Shown here piece after piece: positions 7,607 to 18,332 of a DNA stretch of 64,000 bases (the first letter of the stretch is position 1; every line of letters starts with the position of its first letter). Source of the DNA: an uncultured Pseudomonadota bacterium. GTDB lineage: Bacteria > Pseudomonadota > Gammaproteobacteria > Ga0077536. The position numbers were made by a program, and so were the translations under genes. The notes beneath the pieces were generated by a model. That model saw only the letters and a program-made list of their open reading frames with translations, had not been told where the DNA came from and made no database searches. The stretch covers positions 24,001 to 88,000 of the forward strand of contig CACEAA010000001.1 in the NCBI GenBank assembly GCA_902557415.1, read 5' to 3'.

Positions 7607-9544
7607 ATGACGGAAGCGAAACTTTATCCTGTGTCGGGTGCGGTTAAAAAATCGGCGCACATCGATGACGATCTTTATAAAATTATGTATCAGCGTTCAA
7701 TTGATGAGCCTGAAGAGTTTTGGGGAGAGAAAGCTGAAGAATTTTTAACTTGGGAGAAAAAATGGTCTAAGGTAAGTGATTGTGACTTTGGCTCAGCTGA
7801 AATTAAGTGGTTTATCGACGGCAAGCTAAATGTAACCGTAAATTGTATCGACCGGCATCTGAATCAACGTGGAGATCAGGTTGCTATAATTTGGGAAGGC
7901 GATGATCCCAGCGATGATAAGCGAATTACCTACAAAGAGTTGTACCGAGAAGTATGCCGATTTAGTAATGCGTTAAAGTCCCGCGGTGTGAATAAAGGGG
8001 ATCGAGTTTCTATATACATGCCGATGATTCCAGAGGCAGCAATTGCTATGCTAGCGTGCGCGAGGATAGGCGCTATACATTCTGTAGTTTTTGGAGGATT
8101 TTCTCCGGATGCGCTGAAAGACCGTATTTTGGATTCCGAATGTACTGTTTTAGTTACCTCCGATGAGGGTGTGAGGGGAGGACGTCCCATACCATTAAAA
8201 GCGAACGCTGATATTGCTTTAGATCATTGTCCGAACGTAAATACTGTTTTTGTAGTTGAAAGAACAGGAAAAAAAATAAGCTGGTCTGAGGGGCGCGACA
8301 TTTGGTACCACGAGGCAGTCGCCAAAGAGGAGCCGGTTTGCCCAGCCGAAGTGATGGACGCAGAAGATCCTCTGTTTATTCTGTATACCTCGGGTTCGAC
8401 CGGAAAGCCTAAAGGTGTATTACATACAACTGGAGGCTACCTTTTACATGCGGCTATGACCCATAAATATGTTTTCGATTACAAGAATGAAGATACTTAT
8501 TGGTGTACCGCGGACGTAGGTTGGGTCACCGGACATTCGTATATTATTTATGGTCCTTTAGCGAACGGTGCTAAGACTCTTATGTTTGAAGGAGTACCTA
8601 CCTATCCTGATGCGAGTAGGATGTGGCAGATAATTGATAAGCATGAGGTGAATATTTTTTATACTGCTCCAACTGCCTTGCGAGCGCTTATGGGGCAGGG
8701 AGACCACTTTGTCGAGTGCTGTGATTTAAGTAGCTTGAGGTTATTGGGTAGCGTTGGTGAGCCTATCAATCCAGAAGCATGGGACTGGTATTACTCGGTT
8801 GTTGGTAAGTCTTCATGCCCGATAGTAGATACGTGGTGGCAGACTGAGACTGGGGGAATATTAATTACGCCTTTGCCAGGTGCGGTCGCTCTCAAGCCGG
8901 GTTCTGCTACGGTACCATTTTTTGGGGTCGAGCCAGCTTTAGTAGACGATACTGGGACTGAGTTGGAAGGACCAGCTTCGGGAGCTCTCATAATTAAGAA
9001 CTCATGGCCAGGTCAAATGCGCACTGTTTATGGCGATCATGCCCGGTTCAAAGAAACGTACTTTTCCATGTTTCCAGGTCGTTACTTCACGGGTGACGGA
9101 GCACGACGCGATGAAGATGGTTATTATTGGATAACAGGAAGAGTAGATGATGTCATCAATGTGTCTGGTCACCGTATGGGAACTGCTGAAGTCGAAAGTG
9201 CGTTAGTGCTTCATGACGCGGTGGCTGAGGCTGCGGTGGTAGGTTTCCCTCACGATATCAAGGGGCAGGGGATCTATGCATACGTTACGCTCATGAATGG
9301 CATTGGGGAGAGCGAGAAGTTACGAGATGAGTTGGTATTGCATGTTCGTAAAGAAATTGGCGCAATCGCGGCACCTGACGTAGTTCAATGGGCTCCCGGT
9401 TTGCCTAAGACCAGGTCGGGTAAGATTATGCGACGAATACTTCGGAAAATCGCGGCAAATGAAACTGATAATCTCGGCGATGTTTCTACGCTAGCGGAAC
9501 CTTCGGTAGTGGAGGATTTAGTTACTCGGAGGGTGAAATCATAA
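7607..9544 (+). CDS. acsA: Acetyl-CoA synthetase
   Basis: A 645-residue AMP-forming acetate-CoA ligase, cytosolic, which activates acetate for the TCA and glyoxylate routes. The AMP-binding P-loop [16 protein letters not shown] lies mid-protein. The acetyl-CoA synthetase blocks [16 protein letters not shown] and [13 protein letters not shown] are intact. The C-terminal [16 protein letters not shown] contains the catalytic lysine that acetylation regulates in homologues. Length matches E. coli Acs (652). It is divergent from cysQ across 157 bases, and PEP carboxykinase lies downstream in the same direction. The pair would feed acetate carbon into gluconeogenesis. Confidence 0.97.
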   Translation: MTEAKLYPVSGAVKKSAHIDDDLYKIMYQRSIDEPEEFWGEKAEEFLTWEKKWSKVSDCDFGSAEIKWFIDGKLNVTVNCIDRHLNQRGDQVAIIWEGDDPSDDKRITYKELYREVCRFSNALKSRGVNKGDRVSIYMPMIPEAAIAMLACARIGAIHSVVFGGFSPDALKDRILDSECTVLVTSDEGVRGGRPIPLKANADIALDHCPNVNTVFVVERTGKKISWSEGRDIWYHEAVAKEEPVCPAEVMDAEDPLFILYTSGSTGKPKGVLHTTGGYLLHAAMTHKYVFDYKNEDTYWCTADVGWVTGHSYIIYGPLANGAKTLMFEGVPTYPDASRMWQIIDKHEVNIFYTAPTALRALMGQGDHFVECCDLSSLRLLGSVGEPINPEAWDWYYSVVGKSSCPIVDTWWQTETGGILITPLPGAVALKPGSATVPFFGVEPALVDDTGTELEGPASGALIIKNSWPGQMRTVYGDHARFKETYFSMFPGRYFTGDGARRDEDGYYWITGRVDDVINVSGHRMGTAEVESALVLHDAVAEAAVVGFPHDIKGQGIYAYVTLMNGIGESEKLRDELVLHVRKEIGAIAAPDVVQWAPGLPKTRSGKIMRRILRKIAANETDNLGDVSTLAEPSVVEDLVTRRVKS

Positions 9545-10088
9545 GATGCGTTGGGGGATACGACTCTCTGATCTGGCGATGTGATGAATAAGATCTTAGA
9601 GTTGGTAACCTAGGTGTTAAAAATGAACTACGGTAGTGACTGAAGGACGAGTATACCGGCCTTTATAGATTCGATTCGCGAAAATTTTTTCGGATAGTTC
9701 GAACCCTGCCGATAATTAGTGCGTAAAGATATTTTTAGGCGAAGAATTATTAGTAGGAGCCGATACTTTTGGCTAGCCCTCGAGACTATCGGTTCGAGAG
9801 AGCGATTTAGTTGGCTTAGTAGATACTTGGCCTTGCTCCATAGATACAGCGAGACAAATAAATTGGAACGCGCCTAAATTAGATTTTTTGCTCTTAATTG
9901 TTGCCATTTTTTGAAAGAATTTGATAGTGAGATTGCGGGCCACCATAAGGTATCGTAACATAGCCCACTATTTATGTTTTATACGCTGGTTTAAACTGAA
10001 ACAAGTATCGGAAAAGGTTCTTTCAATTGCCTAAATTTTTGGTAAGCAGCGCGTTTTTATAACTCACAGGTGGAGAATTAGAGTAAAA
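9545..10088. other. Intergenic region, no supported gene
   Basis: Some 544 bases between acs and pckG. I see no tRNA, no convincing hairpin terminator and no well-supported ORF. A 62-codon minus-strand frame (9773-9961) lacks a ribosome site and any recognisable family. The last 100 bases are AT-rich and should hold the pckG promoter and leader. Confidence 0.6.
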
Positions 10089-11852
10089 ATGACTAGTAAC
10101 GTTGAACTGGCGGCATGGGTGGAAGAAGTTGTTCAATTAACTAAGCCAGAATCGATCCACTGGTGTTCCGGTACCGAAGAGGAAAATTCTTCATTAATTG
10201 ATTTGATGGAACGTTCGGGTGATTTGATTAAGTTAAATCCGGATACTCATCCCAATTGCTATTTGCATAGATCTGATCCCAAAGATGTGGCTAGAGTAGA
10301 GCACTTGACGTTTGTCTGCACAGAGAAAGAACTAGATGCTGGGCCCAATAATAACTGGTTAGCGCCATCAAATGGCCATGAGAAGATAAATAAGCTATTT
10401 GATGGTTGTATGCAGGGACGCACGATGTACGTTATCCCATACTTGATGGGGCCATATGGATCACCTTATGCACGGGCGGGAGTAGAAGTCACCGACAGTC
10501 CATATGTTGTGGTAAACATGCGGATTATGGCTCGGATAGGGCTGCGTGCGCTACAGCATATTGAGGCGGGGAACAGTTTTGTGAAAGGTATGCACTCGCT
10601 TGGTGATCTGGATCCTGATAGGCGATTGATAATGCATTTTCCGGAAGAATTGTCTATTAAAAGTATTGGCTCGGGCTACGGTGGTAATGCCCTGCTAGGA
10701 AAGAAATGTCATGCGCTCCGTATAGCAAGCTCTCAGGCCCGCTCCGAAGGTTGGTTGGCGGAACATATGTTGATTTTAGGAATGGAGTCGCCCGCTGGAG
10801 AAACCCAGTATGTGGCTGCGGCTTTTCCATCCGCCTGCGGGAAGACTAACTTAGCTATGTTGGTTCCGCCCGAAGGTTATGAGGGCTGGAAGATATGGAC
10901 CGTAGGAGATGATATCGCCTGGATGCATCTAGGGCCTGACGGGCAGCTTTGGGCGATTAACCCAGAGGCTGGTTTCTTTGGGGTGGCACCTGGAACAAGC
11001 TTAAAGACTAATCCAAACTGCATGAATACATTAGGGAAAGACGCTATATATACTAACGTTGCGGTTACTGAAGATATGCAACCGTGGTGGGAAGGTATAG
11101 ATGGCGATAAGCCTGATTCACTGATAGATTGGCAGGCGCGGCCGCATGACTTAGAGCTTAACGGCCCAGCTGCACATCCAAATTCTCGATTCACTGTATC
11201 TGCAAGTCAGTGCCCAAGCTTTTCGTCTAAGGGCAATTCGCCGGCTGGTGTTCCTATTTCGGCTATAATTTTTGGAGGCAGACGGGCTACCGTCAGCCCC
11301 CTTGTGTACGAGGCATTCGATTGGAACCATGGAGTTTTTACCGGAGCTGCTATGGCTTCGGAGACCACTGCCGCTGCTGCAGGAGCTACAGGCCAGGTGC
11401 GCAGGGACCCTATGGCGATGAAGCCTTTTTGCGGTTACAACTTTGCCGATTACTGGCAGCATTGGTTAAGCTTCTCCCAAAAGTCTAATAATTTACCTAA
11501 AGTTTTTCACGTTAATTGGTTTAGAAAGAATGAAAATGGTGAATTCATTTGGCCTGGTTTTGGCGAAAATATGAGAGTACTTGAATGGATATTAGGCAGG
11601 TGCGGTGGTGGCAGCGATGCCCTAGAAACACCTATTGGGTTCGTGCCAAGACCTGAAAGTATTAATTTTGATGGATTAGAATTAACTAACGAAACTGTCT
11701 CGGCGTTGCTAGATATTGACCCTGAAATTTGGGCTGATGAACTGGGTGAAATTGAGAAATACTTCACAACTTACGCTGAAAAATTGCCGGAGGGCCTGCG
11801 ATTGCAGTTAGAGCGAGTGAAGTCCTCTTTTGCCAAAGACGCTGTAGCATAG
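10089..11852 (+). CDS. pckG: Phosphoenolpyruvate carboxykinase (GTP)
   Basis: A 587-residue GTP-dependent PEP carboxykinase, converting oxaloacetate to PEP for gluconeogenesis. Family motifs in order: GPYGSPYARAGVEVTDSPYV, the kinase-1a P-loop FPSACGKTNLAML, the kinase-2 segment TVGDDIAWM, and FGGRRATVSPLVYEAFDWNHG. These identify the GTP class rather than the ATP class (PckA) typical of enterics. Length is normal (about 600). The ATG at 10089 has GGTGGAG about 15 bases upstream, somewhat far. It converges with phaR 24 bases beyond its stop. Confidence 0.97.
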   Translation: MTSNVELAAWVEEVVQLTKPESIHWCSGTEEENSSLIDLMERSGDLIKLNPDTHPNCYLHRSDPKDVARVEHLTFVCTEKELDAGPNNNWLAPSNGHEKINKLFDGCMQGRTMYVIPYLMGPYGSPYARAGVEVTDSPYVVVNMRIMARIGLRALQHIEAGNSFVKGMHSLGDLDPDRRLIMHFPEELSIKSIGSGYGGNALLGKKCHALRIASSQARSEGWLAEHMLILGMESPAGETQYVAAAFPSACGKTNLAMLVPPEGYEGWKIWTVGDDIAWMHLGPDGQLWAINPEAGFFGVAPGTSLKTNPNCMNTLGKDAIYTNVAVTEDMQPWWEGIDGDKPDSLIDWQARPHDLELNGPAAHPNSRFTVSASQCPSFSSKGNSPAGVPISAIIFGGRRATVSPLVYEAFDWNHGVFTGAAMASETTAAAAGATGQVRRDPMAMKPFCGYNFADYWQHWLSFSQKSNNLPKVFHVNWFRKNENGEFIWPGFGENMRVLEWILGRCGGGSDALETPIGFVPRPESINFDGLELTNETVSALLDIDPEIWADELGEIEKYFTTYAEKLPEGLRLQLERVKSSFAKDAVA

Positions 11853-11876
11853 CACACAGCGCAAAAGAAACAGGCG

Positions 11877-12356
11877 CTATTTTTCGGAGTCGTTTTTTGC
11901 GTCGGAAAAGTGTTTTTTAAAGAAATCAGTCTGAAATTTATTCCACATTTCAAAATTCTGTTTAGCTAGGTCATTTAAAGGGGTAGTGGCCGGGTTAGCC
12001 TTCATTGCTTCTGTCATTTCCGATTGTATTTTTTCCTGTTGCTGTTGAAAAATTGCCAGACTTTGACAAAGACAGTCTCCAGCGAGTGTTTGAACGGACT
12101 TCCCATAAAAACCTATGATCTTTTCTAGCGCCTCTACAGTAAAGAGTGGTTCCCCTTCTTCTTCCTGTTCAGTAATTATCTGCAGTAGGATACTACGCGT
12201 GATGTCTTCTCCGGTTTTTTTATCTATCACCGAGAAAGGAGTTCGGTCAGTTACTAGCTTTTTTATATCAGTAAGAGTCACATAGCAACTTTCTTCGGTA
12301 TCATACAACCGTCGGTTGGGATATTTTTTTATGACCCGCTTTTTATTATTTTCCAT
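11877..12356 (-). CDS. phaR: PHA synthesis repressor PhaR
   Basis: A 159-residue polyhydroxyalkanoate regulator. The N-terminal PHB/PHA accumulation regulator DNA-binding domain is clear (RVIKKYPNRRLYDTEES, then YVTLTDIKKLV). The C-terminal half is Gln/Glu-rich and probably helical (about residues 105-125), as in known PhaR proteins that sense PHA granules. ATG 12356 is chosen because GGAGA lies five bases upstream; the ATG at 12377 lacks one. The presence of phaR suggests the organism stores PHA, although no synthase or phasin gene is in the window. It sits between pckG and the oxoglutarate dehydrogenase operon. Confidence 0.9.
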   Translation of the reverse strand: MENNKKRVIKKYPNRRLYDTEESCYVTLTDIKKLVTDRTPFSVIDKKTGEDITRSILLQIITEQEEEGEPLFTVEALEKIIGFYGKSVQTLAGDCLCQSLAIFQQQQEKIQSEMTEAMKANPATTPLNDLAKQNFEMWNKFQTDFFKKHFSDAKNDSEK

Positions 12357-12550
12357 AGTTTCTCCGTCGCGAACCATGCGGAAATTCCAGTATAATCCGC
12401 TAATACGAGCGCTTCGAGTGCGTTTTAGTGTGATTGTGCATGAAACGCAAACTTAATTTACGCTGCAGTGCACCATTATGCAAGCAATTATCTGGGTTTC
12501 GTTAAAGTTGGTTATTTCGGCCAAACGGATATTTTCGCTAGTTTAACCGT

Positions 12551-13972
12551 TTAAAAGTGTATCGCTCGAGCATCTACCGCGAGCGCTGCTTCGTGAAGAG
12601 ACTCCGATAGCGTAGGATGACCATGAATAGTTCTCGCTAGATCCTCGGCGCTAGCTCCAAATTCCATGGCCAAAACTGCTTCTGCAATTAATTCGGAGGC
12701 ATTTGCTCCGATTATATGCACACCTAAAATACTATCGGTATTAGCATCTGCGATTACTTTTACGAAGCCTTGGTTGTCTCCCATCGCGTGTGCTCGTCCA
12801 CTAGCTAAGAATGGAAAGACACCTGATTTGAAGGCCCGATTTTCTTGCGTTAATTGTTGTTCATTTTTGCCAACCCACGCGATTTCAGGCCAAGTATATA
12901 TAACCCACGGCACATTATTAAAGTCGATATGGCTTTTCTGTCCTGCTAAGTGCTCAGCAACTGCCACGCCTTCTTCGCTAGCTTTATGAGCAAGCATTGG
13001 TCCTCTGACGCAATCTCCAACAGCGTAGATATTCTCTACGGATGTTCTACACAGATCATCAACCTCAATGAATCCTCGTTCATCAGTAGAGATTCCAATT
13101 TTATCTAGACCTAAATTACTTGTGTTAGCGCGTCGTCCGACAGCTACGATAATCTTGTCAAATTTTTCGACTTTTTCGGATTCATTAATTTGATATTTCA
13201 CTTCGACATGTTTTTCATGCACGTCCGCGTTCAAAACCTTTGCGCCCAGTTTTATATTTAACCCTTGACGTTTAAATATTTTGAGTGCTTCTTTAGAAAT
13301 CGACAGGTCAGTAGTGGGGAGGAAATCTGGCGCTGCCTCTAATACTGTGACATCCGTGCCTAGACGTCGCCATACGCTTCCTAGTTCTAAGCCGATAACA
13401 CCTGCCCCGATTACACAGACGCGTTTTGGGATTTCTGGGAAAGACAACGCTCCAGAAGAGTCAACTATACGTTCTGAATCTACTTTTGCAGATTCTAGTT
13501 CAATAGGGATTGAACCAGACGCAATTATGAAGTGTGAGGCGCTCGCCGTTTCCTCCTGGCCAGATGTATCTTTAACGATGACCGTTTTACTATCCTTAAA
13601 AGAGGCGCTACCCTGCAACCAATCAACCTTATTTTTTTTAAATAGACCCGCAATTCCCTGGGTAAGCCCAGACACAATTTTATCCTTTCTGGCCATCATC
13701 TTAGCTACGTCAATCGTTGCTTTGGCATCTATTCCATGGTTACCGCATTCTTTTTGAAGGAACTCGAAATGGTGCGAGGAATCCAGCAGTGCTTTCGAAG
13801 GGATGCAGCCGACATTCAAGCACGTCCCTCCTAGAGCTGGCTTATTTTCATTGCTTACCCAGCGTTCGATACAACCGGTATTGAAGCCTAGTTGCGCGCA
13901 CCTTATGGCCGCAACATATCCAGCTGGTCCACCCCCGATAATTAATACATCATATATTTTTTTTGTAGTCAT
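12551..13972 (-). CDS. lpd: Dihydrolipoyl dehydrogenase (E3)
   Basis: A 473-residue flavoprotein that reoxidises the lipoyl groups of the 2-oxoglutarate dehydrogenase complex and passes electrons to NAD. The FAD motif IIGGGPAGYVAA is at the N-terminus. The redox-active disulfide is in GGTCLNVGCIPSKALL, and an NAD Rossmann motif VIGAGVIGLELGSVW lies mid-protein. The C-terminal HGHPTLSESLHEAA carries the catalytic His-Glu pair. It is third in sucA-sucB-lpd and starts two bases after sucB ends, so it probably serves as the dedicated E3. Confidence 0.97.
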   Translation of the reverse strand: MTTKKIYDVLIIGGGPAGYVAAIRCAQLGFNTGCIERWVSNENKPALGGTCLNVGCIPSKALLDSSHHFEFLQKECGNHGIDAKATIDVAKMMARKDKIVSGLTQGIAGLFKKNKVDWLQGSASFKDSKTVIVKDTSGQEETASASHFIIASGSIPIELESAKVDSERIVDSSGALSFPEIPKRVCVIGAGVIGLELGSVWRRLGTDVTVLEAAPDFLPTTDLSISKEALKIFKRQGLNIKLGAKVLNADVHEKHVEVKYQINESEKVEKFDKIIVAVGRRANTSNLGLDKIGISTDERGFIEVDDLCRTSVENIYAVGDCVRGPMLAHKASEEGVAVAEHLAGQKSHIDFNNVPWVIYTWPEIAWVGKNEQQLTQENRAFKSGVFPFLASGRAHAMGDNQGFVKVIADANTDSILGVHIIGANASELIAEAVLAMEFGASAEDLARTIHGHPTLSESLHEAALAVDARAIHF

Positions 13973-13974
13973 AC

Positions 13975-15186
13975 TTATATCGCCAATAGAAGCCGAGAAG
14001 GCTCTTCTAAAGTGCGTCGAATGGTATCTAGAAATTGCACCGCGTCTCGCCCATCTATGATCCTATGATCATACGTTAGTGCAAGATACATCATTGACTT
14101 AATGACTATTTCTCCGTTCTCAACCATCGGTCTGTCCTGTATTTTGTGCATCCCAAGAATTGCACTTTGAGGCGTATTAATAATGGGCGTAGATAGTAAA
14201 GAACCGTAAACGCCTCCGTTACTGATTGTGAAGGTTCCCCCAGTTAGTTCATCTATGGTGAGTTTCCCATCTCTAGCGCGTTCACCAAAATCTCTAATAC
14301 GTCTCTCTATATCTGCTAAAGACATGTTTTCAACATCTCTCATTATCGGAACAACAAGTCCTCTCTCAGATCCGACGGCAACTCCGATATCAAAAAAGCC
14401 ATGATAAATAATATCATCGCCATCCACCGCGGCATTTACAATTGGGAACTTTTTCAAGGCTTCGACAGCTGCTTTTACGAAAAAGGACATGAAGCCAAGT
14501 CTTACCCCGTAGCGCTCTTCAAATTCTTCTTTGAATCTGCTTCGCAGATTCATGATGGGCTTCATGTCTACTTCATTAAAGGTTGAGAGGAGAGCATTTT
14601 CGCCCTGTGCTACCAGCAACCTTTCAGCAGTTTTTTTTCTCAGCCGTGTCATGGGCACGCGCTCTTCTATTCGTGACTGGTCTTTGGATACTGGTCTGAT
14701 TTCAACCGTAGGGGTGACTGAAGTTACGTCTTTTTCGGGGGCGTGTTTGTGATTTTCAAGATAGTTTAAAACATCTGCTTTAGTTATTCGTCCTTTATTT
14801 CCAGTACCTTTAAGAGCGGAGATAGTTATGTTATTTTCTTCTACGAGTTTACGAGCCGCAGGGCCCAGACGTCTATGTGCATCATCACTATTTCCAGGAA
14901 TAGTTTGGGTGGCTGGCACCTCAGGTGCAGCTGCGCTAGTGGAAGCACCTTCGGTATCTATAACGGCGAGTACGTCATCAGTTAGGACGACGTCGCCCGT
15001 TTTTTTTAGGATGTCTTTAACAACCCCAGCCTCAGGAGAGGCTACTTCGAGGGTAACCTTATCAGTCTCTAAGTCGATTAGAACTTCACCTCTCTCGACG
15101 AATTGCCCAACGTTTTTTTGCCACTCCAAGAGGGTCGCGTCGGGAACTGACTCGGCTAAAATCGGAACTTTGATTTCTATTATCAC
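13975..15186 (-). CDS. sucB: Dihydrolipoyllysine succinyltransferase (E2)
   Basis: A 403-residue E2 core of the 2-oxoglutarate dehydrogenase complex. It has one lipoyl domain (residues 1-80, lipoyl lysine in [10 protein letters not shown]), a linker, a peripheral-subunit-binding domain ([13 protein letters not shown] to GRITKADVL, about 105-140) and the catalytic domain with [15 protein letters not shown] near the C-terminus. Length matches E. coli SucB (405). It lies between sucA and lpd with short spacers (44 and 2 bases), consistent with one transcript. Confidence 0.97.
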   Translation of the reverse strand: MIIEIKVPILAESVPDATLLEWQKNVGQFVERGEVLIDLETDKVTLEVASPEAGVVKDILKKTGDVVLTDDVLAVIDTEGASTSAAAPEVPATQTIPGNSDDAHRRLGPAARKLVEENNITISALKGTGNKGRITKADVLNYLENHKHAPEKDVTSVTPTVEIRPVSKDQSRIEERVPMTRLRKKTAERLLVAQGENALLSTFNEVDMKPIMNLRSRFKEEFEERYGVRLGFMSFFVKAAVEALKKFPIVNAAVDGDDIIYHGFFDIGVAVGSERGLVVPIMRDVENMSLADIERRIRDFGERARDGKLTIDELTGGTFTISNGGVYGSLLSTPIINTPQSAILGMHKIQDRPMVENGEIVIKSMMYLALTYDHRIIDGRDAVQFLDTIRRTLEEPSRLLLAI

Positions 15187-15230
15187 ACTCTTCCTCCTGG
15201 AAGCTTAGACTACTTATTTGAAGAAATACT

Positions 15231-18053
15231 TTATATGGCTTGGTCCTCTAGACGAAGCGCATCTTTAACAATTTGATGTTGCTGTTCCAAATGGAGTGCT
15301 GCATAGCCCACGGCGGGCGAAGAAGATGGCGGTCTCGCGATACACTGCAAGGTCTTGTCACCATCGAGGCACCCAGCTAGAAATCGTGACGAGCGTAACG
15401 TTGACCAAGCGCCTTGGTTTCTCGGCTCCTCTTGTACCCAAATTAGCTCGTCAGCGTTAGGATAGTGATTTAAGGAATCTAGCATTTCTTTCTTTGGGAA
15501 TGGGTAGAGTTGCTCAAGTCTAATAATCGCGCAATCATCAATTTGATTTTCTTTTCTTGCTGCCAGAAGATCGAAGTATATTTTTCCACTACAGACTAAA
15601 ACTCGTTTTACAGACCGTGGGCGGAGTTCCTCATCATCCAGCACTGTTGCGAAGCCTCCGGATGTAAAATCTTCCAAGCTTGAAACCGACAGCTTGTGCC
15701 GCAATAAACTTTTAGGACTCATTATTACCAAGGGTTTACGGAACGGTCGGAGCATCTGGCGACGCAATAAGTGAAACATTTGTGCTGGTGTTGTCGGATA
15801 ACAGACTTGCATATTATCATTCGAGCAAAGCTGCAGATATCTTTCTAATCTTGCTGAGGAATGTTCTGGTCCTTGACCGTCATACCCATGTGGAAGCATC
15901 ATGACCAACCCGCAGAATCTGCCCCATTTTTCTTCACAGGACGCTATGAATTGGTCTATAACGACTTGGGCACCATTAGCAAAATCTCCAAATTGCGCTT
16001 CCCAAATAACTAACGAATTAGGTTCGGCACTCGCGTAACCGTATTCATAGGCTAATACCGCTTCCTCAGATAGGGTCGAGTTGATAACGAGGAAGGTCTC
16101 CTGACTTTCGGTCAAGTTTTGCAAGGGCAAAAAGGTATTTCCAGTTTTTTGATCATGTACTACCGCGTGTCTGTGGAAAAAGGTCCCCCTAGCACTATCC
16201 TGACCAGATATTCTTACCGGGTATTTAGTTGTTAAAAGACTTGCGTATGCAAGTGTTTCTGCAAAGCCCCAATCGCAATTCTTAATACCTTGTGCCATTT
16301 GCTGCCGGTCTCCTATTATTTTTTTTACGGACCGGTGAAGCTCGAAGTTTTCGGGTATCAGCACAAATTTTTCAGCTAAAGATTTTAGTTCGGTTTCGGA
16401 GATAGTGGTATTCGCTGGATGACGCCAGTTGTTGTCAATGAACGCACTAAAGTTGGTTTGTAAATGGTCGTCCCTTGATTCAGCATGAGACCGTGAAACG
16501 ATAACGTCGTTCGAAAGATCGTCAACGTATTTTGCCGCCAAAGTATCTGCCTCACCTTGGGTGACTATTCCTTCAGAAATTAATTTTTCAGTATATATTT
16601 TCCTCACGCCTGGATGATTTTTGACATGCTGATACATAATGGGTTGGGTGGCGGCTGGCTCGTCGGCTTCACTGTGCCCATTTTTTCGGTAGCATATTAA
16701 ATCAATTACCACGTCTTTGTTAAATTCCATGCGGAAATCTAGCGCGATTTGGGCGACCATAGCGACTGCCTCAGGGTCATCGCCATTCACGTGAAAGATA
16801 GGAGCCTGGACCATTTTTGCTACGTCTGTGCAGTAAAGCGTTGATCGCGAGTCGAGTGGATCGCTGGTAGTAAAGCCGATCTGATTGTTAATTATTACAT
16901 GTACGGTCCCACCTGTTGAATATCCTCTTGTTTGGGACAGGTTTAGAGTTTCCATAACGACCCCTTGCCCAGCAAAAGCGGCGTCTCCGTGTATCACAAG
17001 AGGTAGTACTTTATTGCGGCTAAAATCGTTTCTTCGGTCCTGTCGCGCACGCACGGAGCCTTCAACTACAGGGTTGATAATTTCCAGATGAGAAGGATTG
17101 AACGCTAGGGTCAGGTGAACTGGTCCATCAGGTGTCTCGATGTCGGTAGAAAAACCTTGATGGTATTTTACATCGCCTGATCCGATGTCTTGTGGAGCGC
17201 GTCCTTCAAATTCTTCGAATAGTTTAGATGGATGTTTACCTAAAACGTTTATCAGAACATTTAATCTTCCTCGATGTGCCATGCCAACAACGCATTCTTT
17301 AATTCCATGTTTACCAGCATCCGAGACGATTTGGTCTAGCAAAGGGATAGTGCTCTCACCTCCCTCTAAGGAGAATCTTTTTTGCCCGACGTATTTAGAA
17401 TGCAGAAATTCCTCAAGAACTCCAGCAGCAGTTATTCGGTTTAGCAAATCTTTTCGTTTTAAGGCATCAAACGAAGGTGTAGAGCGTGGGACCTCCAGTC
17501 TTCCCTGAATCCATCTTTTTTGCGTTGTTTCGATGATATGCATATACTCAGCACCAATTGTGCCACAGTAAGTTGTTCGAAGTACGTCGAGTATCTCTCT
17601 AAGAGTTGCTTCTTCAGATCCTTGTAAAGAACCGGTATTAAAAAATGTATCAAGATCCTCGTCAGATAGTCCGTGAAATTTTGGATCGAGTTCTACAGTC
17701 TGTGGTCGCGCATACTGATTCAAAGGATCGAGGTTCGCCTGCCTATGTCCCAGCGTCCTATACGATCCTATAAGTTGTAAGATCGAAACTTGCTTTGTGT
17801 TCCCGGCGTGCGAGTTTTCTTTCCCAATCCGTTGCTGGCTCGAGCTAGCATTAGCACCAATCTCTAGCATCCTGATTTTCGCTTGGCTATGTGACATGTC
17901 TAACACACTTTCGGACTGCTTATTACTAGCATCGAGGTCCTTGAAATAATCACGCCACTCGGACGAAACACTATTAGGGTTAGATAAATACGAAGAATAT
18001 AAATTTTCGAGAAACGGAGCGTTTCCGTTAAACAAGCACGATGGACGTCGCAT
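15231..18053 (-). CDS. sucA: 2-oxoglutarate dehydrogenase E1
   Basis: A 940-residue thiamine-diphosphate-dependent E1 that decarboxylates 2-oxoglutarate in the TCA cycle. The N-terminal segment contains the E2-docking region typical of OdhA (FLENLYSSYLSNP). The core carries VVGMAHRGRLNVL, HGDAAFAGQGVVMETLN and VINNQIGFTT, which bind the cofactor. The C-terminal half has the conserved LPHGYDGQGPEHSSARLER. Length is like E. coli SucA (933). It is first in sucA-sucB-lpd. The 279-base gap to mdh on the other strand should hold two divergent promoters. No sdh or sucCD genes are in the window. Confidence 0.97.
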   Translation of the reverse strand: MRRPSCLFNGNAPFLENLYSSYLSNPNSVSSEWRDYFKDLDASNKQSESVLDMSHSQAKIRMLEIGANASSSQQRIGKENSHAGNTKQVSILQLIGSYRTLGHRQANLDPLNQYARPQTVELDPKFHGLSDEDLDTFFNTGSLQGSEEATLREILDVLRTTYCGTIGAEYMHIIETTQKRWIQGRLEVPRSTPSFDALKRKDLLNRITAAGVLEEFLHSKYVGQKRFSLEGGESTIPLLDQIVSDAGKHGIKECVVGMAHRGRLNVLINVLGKHPSKLFEEFEGRAPQDIGSGDVKYHQGFSTDIETPDGPVHLTLAFNPSHLEIINPVVEGSVRARQDRRNDFSRNKVLPLVIHGDAAFAGQGVVMETLNLSQTRGYSTGGTVHVIINNQIGFTTSDPLDSRSTLYCTDVAKMVQAPIFHVNGDDPEAVAMVAQIALDFRMEFNKDVVIDLICYRKNGHSEADEPAATQPIMYQHVKNHPGVRKIYTEKLISEGIVTQGEADTLAAKYVDDLSNDVIVSRSHAESRDDHLQTNFSAFIDNNWRHPANTTISETELKSLAEKFVLIPENFELHRSVKKIIGDRQQMAQGIKNCDWGFAETLAYASLLTTKYPVRISGQDSARGTFFHRHAVVHDQKTGNTFLPLQNLTESQETFLVINSTLSEEAVLAYEYGYASAEPNSLVIWEAQFGDFANGAQVVIDQFIASCEEKWGRFCGLVMMLPHGYDGQGPEHSSARLERYLQLCSNDNMQVCYPTTPAQMFHLLRRQMLRPFRKPLVIMSPKSLLRHKLSVSSLEDFTSGGFATVLDDEELRPRSVKRVLVCSGKIYFDLLAARKENQIDDCAIIRLEQLYPFPKKEMLDSLNHYPNADELIWVQEEPRNQGAWSTLRSSRFLAGCLDGDKTLQCIARPPSSSPAVGYAALHLEQQHQIVKDALRLEDQAI

Positions 18054-18332
18054 GGCTTATTACCTGAGCATTAAAATTTCCGCAAAATAAAAAACATAGG
18101 TTTAAGAGTGTAGTTCATTACGCCACACGCTAAGACCACGTTCACATGTAGTAATTCTGAATCAAACGGCGCTGAAAGTCATCAATTAGTGAAATTTTTT
18201 TCGCCACTAAGTATGTTTTTTGCCTCTGAGTTAGGTGACTCATCCTTGATACTTAAGTGCAGTGCAAGGTATTCTTAGGGCCCGTTCCAATAATTTACAT
18301 ATTCCAAAATATTTTAAGGATAAAAAAATCGT

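Noticed and set aside
9773-9961. 62-codon minus-strand frame in the acs-pckG gap
   Set aside because: No ribosome site, no homology I recognise and no supporting neighbour.
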